From Sinorhizobium sp. 6-70 (lineage in GTDB: Bacteria; Pseudomonadota; Alphaproteobacteria; Rhizobiales; Rhizobiaceae): DNA of 64,000 nucleotides. The translations under genes and the position numbers were made by a program. Numbering within the stretch: position 1 is the first letter of the stretch; every line of letters begins with the position of its first letter. Shown piece by piece: positions 26,923 through 36,544 of the stretch. Location of the stretch: NCBI RefSeq assembly GCF_030124375.1, contig NZ_JASKLS010000019.1, positions 47,126 through 111,125 of the forward strand, in the 5' to 3' direction. The notes below the pieces were generated by a model, which made no database searches, was not told the origin of the DNA, and was given only the letters and a program-made list of their open reading frames with translations.

Positions 26923-27690
26923 CTACAATTCGCTGTAGCGGATGATTAACTCGATCCATTTGGACGACATTCGGACCTGCGTAAACAGAATCGGCTGGTT
27001 AGCACTATCGACCACAATGTTCTTCACATTTAAGATTGGCTGCGATCTTGTTTGTTGGAGCAGTTCCGCCTCCGGGCGGCTCGCGTTCCTTGTCGAAATG
27101 CGTGTTTCATATCTAACCATCTCCTCTACCCCCAGTCGCTGCAGGCCCTCGGGAACAGAGCCTGTCTCCTTAATGGCCTTTTCGATTCCATGGAAACGAG
27201 GAAGCGGAAAAAAACCGGATGTCACCATGACAGGGTTGTCGTCGACAAAGGTCAGAAGATTGACACGCCTTACATATTGTCCTTGTTTTAGCTTGAGAGC
27301 GGAACCCACGTCGCGGGCGGGTCGGATTGTCGAGCTATCGAGCACATCCTCCCGACCGATGCGATTCAAGCCCTTGAGAATAATGGGCAGCGTCTGTCGG
27401 CTGCCCATCGGATGGGAGATCACTTTCTCCCGCACAAAACTGCCGTGCCCATGTTCCACCCGTATCAAAAATCTGTCTTCTAAGGCATCGAGTGCTCGGC
27501 GGACGGTATTGCGATGGACCTGGAACCGAGCTGCCAACTCCTCTTCCGTGGGAAGACGGGCGCCGGGTGCAATTCTCCTCGACAGTATATCTTTCTCGAG
27601 CGCCACATAAATTTCCTCCCAGAGGTACAGAGCCCCCTTGCGTTCTCGGCGGTTTCCTACCGTGGGTGGATTAGCAGTTTTCCCTGCCAT
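26923..27690 (-). CDS. GntR-family regulator with UTRA domain (PhnF-like)
   Basis: Residues 23-90 form a GntR winged helix (LEKDILSRRIAPGARLPTEEELAARFQVHRNTVRRALDALE). Residues 100-255 match a UTRA ligand-binding domain (YVRRVNLLTFVDDNPVMVTSGFFPLPRF ... QPILFTQVRMSSKWIELIIRY). This resembles PhnF-type regulators of phosphonate genes. It is divergent from a substrate-binding protein gene 580 bp away, which it probably controls. The C-terminal WIELIIRYSEL ends the domain without truncation. Confidence 0.85.
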   Translation of the reverse strand: MAGKTANPPTVGNRRERKGALYLWEEIYVALEKDILSRRIAPGARLPTEEELAARFQVHRNTVRRALDALEDRFLIRVEHGHGSFVREKVISHPMGSRQTLPIILKGLNRIGREDVLDSSTIRPARDVGSALKLKQGQYVRRVNLLTFVDDNPVMVTSGFFPLPRFHGIEKAIKETGSVPEGLQRLGVEEMVRYETRISTRNASRPEAELLQQTRSQPILNVKNIVVDSANQPILFTQVRMSSKWIELIIRYSEL

Positions 27691-28271
27691 CGTGTGGTTC
27701 CCATGTTGTTAACACATAGGGCAGAACTTTTAGTGCGGCCATATCATGGCGCAAGCTAGTGCAACAGGTATCAGTTGCGAACTTGTCCATTATTCTTGTC
27801 GTACAGCTAAAGAAAGTGCGAAGAAGTCGTTACCTCATTGAATATGGATGAGTTCAGCGGTTCGCGTTTGATGTGATTGCCATGCCAAGCGTTCAACCGG
27901 GCGCCAGGTCCTCCGCAACGTTGCACACGGCCTCTTTTCTCGGCAGAGCGTATTAGCCCTTACATCCAAGTTCATTGGAACCCGAGGGCTCGTTTCCTTC
28001 CCGTCGTACAGCACAAGGTTGTACAGCATGCAGCATGCATGGAATAGACGCAAATTCTCGTGCATTCTCGCATAGTGTCGGCCTGTGTGAGTACCGCACA
28101 GTTACAAGTCTGTTCATCGATCAGTCATGCAGTCGTAACGTTACTGAAATATCGCTGCCGTTATTGTTCAGCGCATACAGTCCTCAAGTCTAGAACTTCC
28201 GCACCTGAATGCTCAGAGGCCGCAATAGCCTCGTTAGGGCAGTCATTGCCAATATCAAACAGGATCTTGCG
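27691..28271. promoter_or_regulatory. divergent control region between PhnF-like gene and binding-protein gene
   Basis: No gene was recognised. The region holds a perfect 10-bp palindrome, GTAACGTTAC, at 28135-28144, preceded by CAGTCAT, about 130 bp before the binding-protein start. Such a site could bind the divergent UTRA regulator. The assignment is from position and symmetry only. Confidence 0.35.
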
Positions 28272-29528
28272 ATGCCTCAAATTACCCGCCGCACTTTCGG
28301 TGTCGTTGCAGCTGCAACTGTTGTTACCGGTCTATCCCATGCCGCATATGCACAGACACGCCGAAAGCTTGTTGCCGGCTATTCTGATTTCGCGCAGATG
28401 TACGATGAGCTTGCGCGCCATTTCCAAGCTTCAAATCCAGATATTGAAATCTCCTACCTCTCCTCGGCAACGACCTACGATGAACTTATCCAGCGCGCAA
28501 TTCGAGACACGCTGGTCGGCCAGCAGCAAGATATCCTTTTCATGGGGTTTGGACAGCTCCCGCTACTCGCAAAGCGCGGCATGGCCGTTCCGCTCGACGA
28601 TTTCATCGCCCGCGACCGGAGTTGGCAAACTGACGGGATCGCCGACGTCAGCCTTCAGCTCGGTAAATTTGATGGCAAGGTGGTCGCACTGCCATTCGGG
28701 ATCGCTGCACCGATCGTCTATTACAATCAGGACCTGATCGCAAAATCGGGTTATAGCGGTTCGATGCCGAGCACATGGGAAGAGATCCTTGCGTTAGGTC
28801 AGCGGATCAACAATCTTGGCAGCCCAATAGCAGGCGGTTGGTTTCAATATCAGGGCAACTGGTTGTTCCCAGCCTTTTTGAACGCTCGCGGTGGCCATCT
28901 CACTGGCCCGGACGGATCCGTTGGCTTCAATAACGAGAACGGTCAGTATGCCCTGGAAATCCTGCAACGCTTTGGCCAGATTGGAATGACGGATATGTCG
29001 CCGGGGCAGGCCCGGCAGGCATTCGTCGCCGGTTCGCTTGGTCTTCTGGTTGGTTCCAGCTCTTGGAGCGGTCGTCTGACGAGCCAGATAGGAAACGCTT
29101 TCCGAATGGGCGTCGGCCCATTCCCCTGTACCGAACAGGGATTTCTTCCGGCTGGCGGAAACGCAATTGCTATCATTTCGAAAGACGCTACACATCAAAG
29201 CGACGCTTGGAGATTTATCCGATTTGCAACCGGTCCGGTCGGCCAATCGATTTTGCTTAACAACTCCGGCTACGTGCCGCCGAAAGCGACTGGTGCACCG
29301 CAGTCGTCCACTCTGAACGCATTCCTCGCGACCCACCCAAGTCAGGCATTTGCCATTTCGCAGGTTAGCCGGCTGGGACCGTGGGAACAATTCCCCGGGG
29401 ATAACTCGACTGCCTTGAATACGGTAGTCGAGAACAGCCTACAGGCAGTCATCACACAACGAGTTGCGCCCAAGGACGCCTTGGTAAGCTTGGTTAGGGA
29501 CGTCTCGGCAAAATTGCCGGACCACTGA
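28272..29528 (+). CDS. ABC importer substrate-binding protein (family 1, UgpB-like), orphan
   Basis: The 418-residue product begins with a twin-arginine-type signal, TRRTFGVVAAATVVTGLSHAAYAQ, and continues as a family 1 solute-binding protein (ELARHFQASNPDIEISYLSS; GGNAIAIISKDATHQSDAWRFIRFATGPVGQ). It is clearly similar in layout to the binding protein at 20422, and the two may feed the same importer, since no ATPase or permease follows here. The gene behind it is an alpha/beta hydrolase that could act on the imported compound. Confidence 0.87.
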   Translation: MPQITRRTFGVVAAATVVTGLSHAAYAQTRRKLVAGYSDFAQMYDELARHFQASNPDIEISYLSSATTYDELIQRAIRDTLVGQQQDILFMGFGQLPLLAKRGMAVPLDDFIARDRSWQTDGIADVSLQLGKFDGKVVALPFGIAAPIVYYNQDLIAKSGYSGSMPSTWEEILALGQRINNLGSPIAGGWFQYQGNWLFPAFLNARGGHLTGPDGSVGFNNENGQYALEILQRFGQIGMTDMSPGQARQAFVAGSLGLLVGSSSWSGRLTSQIGNAFRMGVGPFPCTEQGFLPAGGNAIAIISKDATHQSDAWRFIRFATGPVGQSILLNNSGYVPPKATGAPQSSTLNAFLATHPSQAFAISQVSRLGPWEQFPGDNSTALNTVVENSLQAVITQRVAPKDALVSLVRDVSAKLPDH

Positions 29529-29640
29529 TGTTTCGTTGTTCGATTTCCCTTTTGCCAAAACCCATCGGGTCTAACCGGGCGGCGACCTGCATGCGGCCGG
29601 GCGCATTAGCAGATGCCGGAAATAGCCCATAGGAATTTTC

Positions 29641-30741
29641 ATGACCGCCTTAGCATCTCGCCAGCCCGCTGACACCACGTTTCTCAATCCAGGAGAAAGG
29701 ATGGTCGAAGCTGACGGCGTTCCCGCAGTACAGTATTTCCGCCCCGGGGAGCCGGACAAACCGTTGCTGGTATTTTTCTCCGGCGGCGCGCATCTCGCAC
29801 GAATTGCTTACGGACATCCCGGATGCATTCGTGAAGATTTTCTTGACGCGTGGCTGGAACGACAAGGCTGGGGGCTTCTTGCGCTGTCGCATCCGATAGC
29901 GCACCCAGTTTTTGCATTTATCCCGAATGGCATCGATGTCTCGCGTTGGGCGGCCGCCGCAGCCAAATTTATTCTTGATGTCCTTGCAACCCATCCAAAC
30001 CACCGCGTTTTCGCAGCAGGTTGGAGCATGTCTGGCCGACTGGCGCAGGCAATATCTGCCGCTCTTCAGAAAAAAGGCTGCCTTCTCAGTGGATTCCTTG
30101 CACTAGCCGGTAACCCGCCAGTGCCGGGTTTGGGCCCGATTGATACTGCCGAAACACCGATCACCAGCGAGGGGCTGCGCAGCTTTACCGCGCGTAATGC
30201 TCATGGCACGGACTACGTGGAACGTTGCTTCGAGCCTGAGCTTAAATTTCAAAACCAGCTCAATGGTCATGTCATTATACCGATCGATATATACCGTTCC
30301 CAATACGTCGGCGACAATCCTCTCCATCTGCACGGTGAACCCCTTAGATTTCGCAATACTTCACTGGCGTCTTCTTATGAGGAAGCCATTGCGGATGTCG
30401 GAACCTTCCAATTTGCCCAATATCCCGTGATGGGCGCGATCGTACCGACAGAAAGAAGCGATTTCCGGAGCGCACTCGTTGACCGTGCACTCTGGGGCGC
30501 GATGAATGCATTGCGACTGGCCGATCTCTGGAAACATCGAGATGCGCTGGATGCCGCCGACCAGGAACGGCTTTGGGAAGACCTACGCCACATTGTCGAA
30601 GCTCTGCCCGGCGCACTGTGCCGAACGATCCGAGGCGGCCACTTCTTTTTTGTGGGGGCCGTTGGTGCGAATGCGACTGTGGTAGCAATCGAGGATCTTG
30701 CCACGACAATCGCGGACCTACGCCTCGATAGATTTAGCTGA
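29641..30741 (+). CDS. alpha/beta-hydrolase-fold protein
   Basis: The 366-residue protein has a G-x-S-x-x-G stretch, AGWSMSGRLAQAIS, as nucleophile elbow. LLVFFSGGAHLARI is a possible oxyanion-hole strand, and a late GGHFF could carry the catalytic His. No signal peptide is visible, so it is probably cytoplasmic. It follows the substrate-binding protein by 113 bp and may hydrolyse an ester or thioester brought in by the importer. Substrate unknown. Confidence 0.7.
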   Translation: MTALASRQPADTTFLNPGERMVEADGVPAVQYFRPGEPDKPLLVFFSGGAHLARIAYGHPGCIREDFLDAWLERQGWGLLALSHPIAHPVFAFIPNGIDVSRWAAAAAKFILDVLATHPNHRVFAAGWSMSGRLAQAISAALQKKGCLLSGFLALAGNPPVPGLGPIDTAETPITSEGLRSFTARNAHGTDYVERCFEPELKFQNQLNGHVIIPIDIYRSQYVGDNPLHLHGEPLRFRNTSLASSYEEAIADVGTFQFAQYPVMGAIVPTERSDFRSALVDRALWGAMNALRLADLWKHRDALDAADQERLWEDLRHIVEALPGALCRTIRGGHFFFVGAVGANATVVAIEDLATTIADLRLDRFS

Positions 30742-31439
30742 CATCCCTTTTGCGCGGTCGCTTCGCCGGCCTCTTGCGCGACGGGTTTCGACGCGCCGGC
30801 GCCCAAAGGCGCCCGTCTTGCCTTGGGGACGGGTTGCGAGGCGGACCGATTGCGCTCGAAGGCCTGGCGTCCAGGAACGTGTCGCCAACCCCATGTCAGG
30901 GGGCGTTCGCCAGAACATCGCCGCGGCGGCACTCTGTTATATCTCACTAGGTTGGCGGCAGGAGCAAGCTCTACGGCAGAAGCCGACTGCGACAGGTCTA
31001 TGCGGCAACAATTCACCATTAAATCCCCACGGGGGGTGCGACGTTGGCGTGACGGGGGCGAAGGGCTCATGTAGGATGCGACAAGTGATTTGCATTTCTT
31101 GGAATATTCATCACCCCTCTGCCGCTATTGTCCCCATTACGCGAAGCGATAGGCATCATGCGCTGACGAACCGAGCTCGCCGGTTTTTCTTCAACGCTAA
31201 TGTGGGCTAGGTCCATACACACGCAAATACACATGCGATTGGTACGTTAGCTGCGTCAATACTCAACGATATCGCGCAAGAGCAATTCGAGGAGACTGTT
31301 CCCTTGTTAGCAAAGCAGGTGACTCCGCGACATCGTAAGCATTCAGCAGCCGCAGTGCCGGCTGTCGAATCTGAACTACCAGTCCACTCGTCAATACGTT
31401 CGGGGCGAGTCACAACGTGGCAAACAGCGAGGTGGAGTG
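30742..31439. other. intergenic region without recognised gene
   Basis: About 700 bp with GC-rich sequence up to 30,900 and no recognisable product on either strand. The 3' half probably carries the promoter of the aminotransferase gene. Nothing conserved was identified. Confidence 0.35.
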
Positions 31440-32564
31440 ATGAACAACAATACGGATAACGATTTAAAGCGAGAAATTAGCTTGGTCCGCTCCACGCCTC
31501 CAGCCGTTGCCGACATTGAGGGCGCGTTTAAGAAAGCGCTCACGCAAATTGCAGATGACTCATTTTGCGCGAGGTTGATCCAACAGCATCGCTTTGGAGG
31601 GACTCTCCGTGACAAAGAGGCAGCCTCACAATGGCTCGAGCGGAGGTTTGGAGAACGTATTGATCCGGATCGGGTCATCGTCACGGCAAGCGCACAGAAC
31701 GCAATGTCGATTCTGCTGTCTTTTTTAGCAAGACCCGGCGACGCTGTTATGGTTGAAGATCTAAGCTATCATGGCTTACGCATGATCGCGAGTTCTAGGG
31801 GCAATATCCTTCTCCCAGTGCGAATGGACGAGGAGGGAGCGTTGCCGGCGGCCGTCTTGCAAGCAATACGACAAAGGCGGCCCAAAGCGGCATTTTTCAT
31901 GCCTACGCTACATAACCCTACGACGGCGATTATGTCCGAGGAACGTCGATCGGCCATTGCGGAGATCGCGAGGCAAAATGGCGTCGTGCTTATCGAGGAC
32001 GATGTGTACGGTGGGTTGGTCCGCAATGCACCCCGACCAATCGCCGCTTCAGCTGGAGACGTGACTTGGCATATCACCAGCTTTGCCAAAACCGTTGGCC
32101 CCGGGGTAAGACTCGCATATATTGTCGCTCCAACTGCGCCTGCAGCCGATATCCTTGTCAAATCTTTGCAAGGAGTTTCCTATTGGTTTCCGGCTCCTCT
32201 CGCTGCGGAAATCGCGCAGCGGTGGATCTTTGAAGGAACGATGGCGGCGCTTTGCGAGAGCGTTCGACAAGAAGCTCTCATCCGTCAAGAAATCGCTGGA
32301 GACTGCCTAGCTCAGCTTCGAATGAAAACTAAGCCAGAGTGCCTGTTCTCGTGGCTTGAGTTGCCGGATGGCATTAAACAGGCCCATTTGGTAAACGAAG
32401 CGCGAAAACAAGGTATCATCCTCCGACCCGGAAAGATCTTTGAAGAAGCGCCTGGGGCATCTAAAGGGCACATCCGGTTGGTATTTGGCAGCCCGGACAC
32501 GCGCCAGGATTTACGCTATGCGCTTGAAATGCTGGTCAAGATCATTCGAGAAACCGCCTCATGA
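31440..32564 (+). CDS. PLP-dependent aminotransferase, MocR C-domain-like
   Basis: The 374-residue product is a fold-type I aminotransferase. Conserved parts are ASAQNAMSILLSFLARPGDAV, PTLHNPTTAIMSEERR (substrate/PLP Asn), LIEDDVYGGL (PLP Asp) and the PLP lysine in ITSFAKTVGPGVRLAYI. It resembles the aminotransferase domain of MocR/PdxR-type proteins and 2-aminoadipate aminotransferase but lacks an N-terminal helix-turn-helix. The start at 31440 has GGTGGAG just upstream; GTG at 31437 is less likely. It sits beside RidA and oxidase genes, suggesting amino-acid or amine breakdown. Confidence 0.82.
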   Translation: MNNNTDNDLKREISLVRSTPPAVADIEGAFKKALTQIADDSFCARLIQQHRFGGTLRDKEAASQWLERRFGERIDPDRVIVTASAQNAMSILLSFLARPGDAVMVEDLSYHGLRMIASSRGNILLPVRMDEEGALPAAVLQAIRQRRPKAAFFMPTLHNPTTAIMSEERRSAIAEIARQNGVVLIEDDVYGGLVRNAPRPIAASAGDVTWHITSFAKTVGPGVRLAYIVAPTAPAADILVKSLQGVSYWFPAPLAAEIAQRWIFEGTMAALCESVRQEALIRQEIAGDCLAQLRMKTKPECLFSWLELPDGIKQAHLVNEARKQGIILRPGKIFEEAPGASKGHIRLVFGSPDTRQDLRYALEMLVKIIRETAS

Positions 32565-32823
32565 GTGAGAGTAGCTTCTTGTGAGCTCCACGCTCGTGCC
32601 GCGACAACATCACGCCGGGTTGTCCGCTACTGAACTGTGCCGCAAATGCAAACGGCGGTCGAAGTTGGGGCCCATGGACTAGCGGGGCCAAGCTGCTGAA
32701 GGCTCTCGAGGATGAGAATGCCAACCAAAAGCGTCTCCTGGTCTGCGGCGATAGGACATCGTTGCCATTACGGAGATGTTCCGGCTGCAGGGGCCGATGA
32801 GAAACGCTTCCTGCAACAGGAGC

Positions 32824-33195
32824 TTACGAGGGCCGCGCAGCGACAACAGCGATTTCGACAAGTGTTCCGGGCGATAATATCGCGCCAACGCAGGCGCGCT
32901 GAGGCCAGTGATGTGGATTGTCCCCAATCCACTCCTTCCACGCCGAGTCGAATGCTTTCTTGTGCTTGAGATCGGAGAGCAGAACGTTTGCCGAAAGCAA
33001 ATACCGTTTGTCTGTCTTCAGCTCAGCCAGCAAACGGTCGATCTTGGCAAAGGCGGCCGCGATTTGTCCCCGCAGTTCCAGCTGCTTGTCGTCTGATGTG
33101 GCGACCGCCCACACTAGATTGCCGTACGCCGAACCAGAACTGCGCCCCGGTGCGACACCTGATGCACGCTCGATTGGAAATAAGATATCGTCCAT
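32824..33195 (-). CDS. RidA-family protein (enamine/imine deaminase-like)
   Basis: The 123-residue product has the RidA/YjgF fold pattern: a hydrophobic strand with GNLVWAVATS, a helix QIAAAFAKIDRLLAELKTDKRYLLSANVLLSDL, and ending ACVGAILSPGTLVEIAVVAA with E in the position common to the family. The Arg normally present before the final strands appears as PQRACVGA. RidA proteins hydrolyse reactive enamines or imines released by PLP enzymes and amine oxidases, both encoded beside it. It is convergent with the aminotransferase gene. Confidence 0.8.
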   Translation of the reverse strand: MDDILFPIERASGVAPGRSSGSAYGNLVWAVATSDDKQLELRGQIAAAFAKIDRLLAELKTDKRYLLSANVLLSDLKHKKAFDSAWKEWIGDNPHHWPQRACVGAILSPGTLVEIAVVAARPS

Positions 33196-33536
33196 TTTTG
33201 CCTTCCTGCTCTTTTCGCTGAACTTAACATGGACACGTCCAAGGGGACACAAGACAAATAGCAGGCGAAGCTATTTTTATTGTCACAAGAGTATATTTTT
33301 CAAATATACCTGTACCATATTTCGCCTGTTCCGCCTTACGCTGATGTACAATATCAACGTTGCCACTCGTCTAACGCGTTACAGATGGGAATCGTCCGGC
33401 CGGGAGCGGGTGTAAATTCGGATACTTTCGGGGATTTTTCTTTCTAGCAGCATTGACGAGCGGCTTTTCCCGGCAGATCATTTTAAATTGAGGCGACTAA
33501 ACCGAAAAATAATGTCTAAGCAACGTGACTGCCAAC
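33196..33536. other. divergent promoter region of oxidase genes
   Basis: A 340-bp AT-rich stretch between RidA (minus) and the FAD oxidase (plus). It probably carries both promoters. No operator or known motif was recognised. Confidence 0.4.
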
Positions 33537-34682
33537 ATGCGTGGTGAATCAGATACGTGCTCCAGGACCTTCGACGTTTTGATCATCGGAGGCGGCGTCG
33601 TTGGCTTCAGTATTGGTTATGGCCTGCTACAAAGAGGCGTCAGCGTCGCCATTCTTGACGGGACCGATCGAGATTTCAGCGCCACACGCGGTAACTTTGG
33701 AATGGTTTCGGTTTCCAACAAGGGCTTCAACAATATCCCTTACTTTCGCCTCTCACTGGCTTCTCGCAACTTATGGCCTTCCTTAGCGGATGAGGTCCAC
33801 GACCGATCTGGAATCAATCCACATTTCGAAGGTCGGGGGAAAGTTTACCTCTCGATGGGGGAACAGGAACTAGCAGATCGAGTGAGCCATATTCAGGAGT
33901 TCCTACTGCGAGCTGGCGACGAGTACCATCAGGAAATACTCAGCAAAGACGATCTGGACCATTTGCTGGGTCACGTTGGTTTGGGCGATCGCGTCGTTGG
34001 GGGAGCGTTTAGCCGGCTCGATGGCTCTGTCGAGCCGCTCCAGTTCTACTCAGGCCTCTTTCGAGCCTATCTGAGCCAAGGCGGACATTATTTTTCCAGC
34101 CAGATAGTCAGGAAGATTGTCAGCAAGAACGCGTCGTTTTCAGTGCAGACGCCATCGGACACGTTCTCCGCGCCTAAGGTCGTGATTGCCAGCGGACTTG
34201 GAACGCCACCTCTGGCGTCACAAATAGGCCTTCGCCTGAACGTTCGGCCGGAACGCGGGCAGATCATGGTCACAGAGCGAATTGAGAGAGTCTTCAACTA
34301 TCCCATCAGCGGCTTTTTGAGGCAGAACGTTGAAGGCACGATCATGATCGGGAGCTCCAGTGAGTACAACGGATTCGATGATCACACATCTGTAGGGGTA
34401 CTCACAGGACTCGCGAAAGGCGCTGTTGAACGACTGCCATTGTTGCGATTTGTGCAGATCAATCGATGCTGGGCGGCACTGCGGCCGCGGACAGACGACG
34501 GCTATCCAATCTACCAGGAATCACAGCAGCGGCCCGGGGCTTTTGTCGTATCGTGCCACAGCGGAATCACGCTCGCGGCGCTCCATGCCCGCCTGCTACC
34601 CCGATGGATATTGGACGACGTCAAGGACAACTTGCTTCAACCATTTGGAACAGGAAGGCTGCAGGATGAGTGCGCAACGTGA
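33537..34682 (+). CDS. FAD-dependent oxidoreductase of the DAO family
   Basis: The 381-residue product starts with the FAD-binding motif VLIIGGGVVGFSIGYGLLQRG and an acidic strand end (AILDG). Its C-terminal part, FVVSCHSGITLAALHARLLPRWI, fits D-amino-acid oxidase/sarcosine oxidase-type enzymes such as HcnC or the opine oxidase subunit OoxB. The next two genes encode a small 2Fe-2S protein and an FAD/Fe-S protein, together forming a three-subunit dehydrogenase of the HcnABC/opine oxidase type. A GTG at 33525 is an alternative start. Substrate unknown. Confidence 0.85.
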   Translation: MRGESDTCSRTFDVLIIGGGVVGFSIGYGLLQRGVSVAILDGTDRDFSATRGNFGMVSVSNKGFNNIPYFRLSLASRNLWPSLADEVHDRSGINPHFEGRGKVYLSMGEQELADRVSHIQEFLLRAGDEYHQEILSKDDLDHLLGHVGLGDRVVGGAFSRLDGSVEPLQFYSGLFRAYLSQGGHYFSSQIVRKIVSKNASFSVQTPSDTFSAPKVVIASGLGTPPLASQIGLRLNVRPERGQIMVTERIERVFNYPISGFLRQNVEGTIMIGSSSEYNGFDDHTSVGVLTGLAKGAVERLPLLRFVQINRCWAALRPRTDDGYPIYQESQQRPGAFVVSCHSGITLAALHARLLPRWILDDVKDNLLQPFGTGRLQDECAT

Positions 34683-34974
34683 GTCAATCGAGATCTTTCG
34701 CACTGTGCCGCTATGTTTCCAAGGCGACATGATTACTGCGAAAGAGGGCGAACCTGTCGCGGCGGCTATCCTCGCCACGCATCCAGATTTTACTGGGAAG
34801 AGCCCCGTTAGCGGGCGCCGCCGCAGCCCCTATTGTATGATGGGGCTTTGCTTTGAGTGTCTGATGGAAATAGACGGAATTCCCAATCAGCGTGCATGCG
34901 TGGCTTCAGTGCGAATGAATATGACGGTCCGAAAGCAGATCGGAACCCGCTCCTTCTCTGCTGGGTCCAAGTAG
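34666..34974 (+). CDS. small 2Fe-2S subunit (HcnA/SoxD-like, proline/opine oxidase type)
   Basis: The 102-residue product has a plant-type ferredoxin-like cysteine set, C-x4-C-x2-C-x(10-12)-C, in YCMMGLCFECLMEIDGIPNQRAC. Such proteins are the small electron-transfer subunit of three-part amine/opine/proline dehydrogenases. It overlaps the preceding gene by 17 bp and abuts the next one directly, so the three are probably one complex. Confidence 0.85.
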   Translation: MSAQRESIEIFRTVPLCFQGDMITAKEGEPVAAAILATHPDFTGKSPVSGRRRSPYCMMGLCFECLMEIDGIPNQRACVASVRMNMTVRKQIGTRSFSAGSK

Positions 34975-36360
34975 ATGAGCTGGGACGTGGTTGTCATCGG
35001 CGCAGGTCCGGCTGGTCTAGCCGCGGCACTGCAGGCAGGAGAGTTTGGCTTGTCGGTTCTTGTGCTCGACGAGCAACCCGCCCCTGGGGGACAGAGGTTT
35101 CGCGCGATCGAGGCGTTCGAGCAACGTTGCTTGGTGAATCAGGCACATCTGAGCAACGAGGACAACCACGGAGCAACGCTCACGCGGGCTTTTCGTCGAA
35201 GCGATATTACGTGTTTAAGCCAGGCGTCGGTTTGGGACGTCTCCCCCGGTGGGCGGCAAATTAGCTATCTTCATCAAGGTCGCAGCTATTCGATCCGACC
35301 CAAAGCAATTATTGTAGCAACCGGAGCGATCGAAAGGCCAACGCCGATCCCCGGTTGGACCTTGCCGGGTGTGATGACGGCGGGTGCAGCACAAATTCTG
35401 CTAAGGACGTCGGGGCGCATCCCCGAGGGGCGTATTGTCTTGCTGGGATGTGGCCCACTTTTGCTCCTCGCGGCTCAGCAGTTGCGAGATGCAGGGGCGA
35501 ATGTCGTCGCTTTGCTGCAAACCACGTCGCTAGCGGACTTTGCTCGCGCAAGCTTGCATTTGCCGAGCGCGATGTGGGCGCCAAAATTGCTATTGGACGG
35601 ATTAAAGCTCTTCGCTCGGACTGCGAGTAACCGGACCGTCTCCTCCGTGCGCGGCGTAAAGATCCTTGGTGAAAATCAAGTTAGATCCGTGGAGTACGTC
35701 GCTGGCTCGCAGAGCGAGACCTTCGATTGTGACGTGGTGCTGCTCCACTTTGGCCTAATACCAAATATCCAGATCCCCCGCTTGGCCGGAGCCGAGCTTA
35801 AATGGGATGACGAGTTGAAATTTTGGCAGCCCGTCACCGATGACTGGCAGGAAAGTTCGATCGAAAATTTGATGATCGCGGGTGACAGCGGAGGCATTCT
35901 TGGGGCAGAAGCAGCGGAAATTTCTGGTAAGCTGGCCGTCCTCAAGATCGCCCGCCGACTTGATGCAATCTCCGAATCGACGCTAGAGAAAATTGGCCGC
36001 AATCTCCAACGCGAGCGTCACCGCTATGCCATGGCCCGAGCCTTTATGGATGCAATTTATCGCCCGCCGCTCGATCGATTTTTGCCGATAGCGGACACCG
36101 TGGTCTGCCGTTGTGAGGAAGTTACCGCAAAGATGATTGAAGCCGGAGTGGCAAATGGTGCCGATGGTACGCGAAGGCTCAAGGCGCGTGTCAGGGCCGG
36201 CATGGGGCCTTGCCGCGGTCAGATGTGCTCAATGGCTACAGCGGCGATTTTGAGCAAGAAGCTTGGCATCGGAGCGGGAGATATTGAGCTAGCAACCGTA
36301 CGGCCGCCCATCCGTCCGTTGACGATCGGCCAGTTGGCGGAAAACGCTTTGGAGGATTGA
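34975..36360 (+). CDS. FAD/NAD(P)-binding oxidoreductase with C-terminal 2Fe-2S domain (HcnB/OoxA type)
   Basis: The 461-residue product has an N-terminal dinucleotide fold (VVVIGAGPAGLAAALQA), a second fold in the middle (RIVLLGCGPLLLLAAQQL) and a C-terminal BFD-like cysteine cluster (VVCRCEEV ... GPCRGQMC). This is the arrangement of the large subunit of opine oxidases and hydrogen cyanide synthase HcnB. It completes the three-gene oxidase. Its stop codon (36358-36360) lies inside the tRNA-like remnant annotated next, so the end of the reading frame may have been altered by integration, although the length is normal. Confidence 0.85.
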   Translation: MSWDVVVIGAGPAGLAAALQAGEFGLSVLVLDEQPAPGGQRFRAIEAFEQRCLVNQAHLSNEDNHGATLTRAFRRSDITCLSQASVWDVSPGGRQISYLHQGRSYSIRPKAIIVATGAIERPTPIPGWTLPGVMTAGAAQILLRTSGRIPEGRIVLLGCGPLLLLAAQQLRDAGANVVALLQTTSLADFARASLHLPSAMWAPKLLLDGLKLFARTASNRTVSSVRGVKILGENQVRSVEYVAGSQSETFDCDVVLLHFGLIPNIQIPRLAGAELKWDDELKFWQPVTDDWQESSIENLMIAGDSGGILGAEAAEISGKLAVLKIARRLDAISESTLEKIGRNLQRERHRYAMARAFMDAIYRPPLDRFLPIADTVVCRCEEVTAKMIEAGVANGADGTRRLKARVRAGMGPCRGQMCSMATAAILSKKLGIGAGDIELATVRPPIRPLTIGQLAENALED

Positions 36361-36400
36361 GACGCCGTTAATCCTGGTTCAAATCCCGGTTCCCCAGCCA
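36354..36400 (+). other. 3' half of a tRNA-Gln gene, probable att site
   Basis: The last 25 bases (36376-36400) form a tRNA T-arm and acceptor end: T-loop TTCAAAT, then TTCCCCA, a G discriminator and encoded CCA. The stretch before it (ATTGAGACGCCGTTAA) resembles the anticodon-arm half of tRNA-Gln(CTG) with several changes. The T-stem has one mismatch (CCTGG against CCCGG) and the 5' half (D-arm, acceptor 5' strand) is missing. It is not a functional tRNA. It directly precedes a truncated integrase gene, as expected for an attachment site of an integrative element that targets a tRNA 3' end. Confidence 0.75.
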
Positions 36401-36544
36401 ATTCTCGCTAAATCCCTTAATCGCTTGATTTTCCAGTCGTGCCGGACATCGTTTTGGCGTCATCGGCGACCTGATGCCCAAAACTGTAGCCCACGCCGAA
36501 AACACGCGGCGGCGTCGCAGGTGGCAGGCAAGGGCAACAAACCC

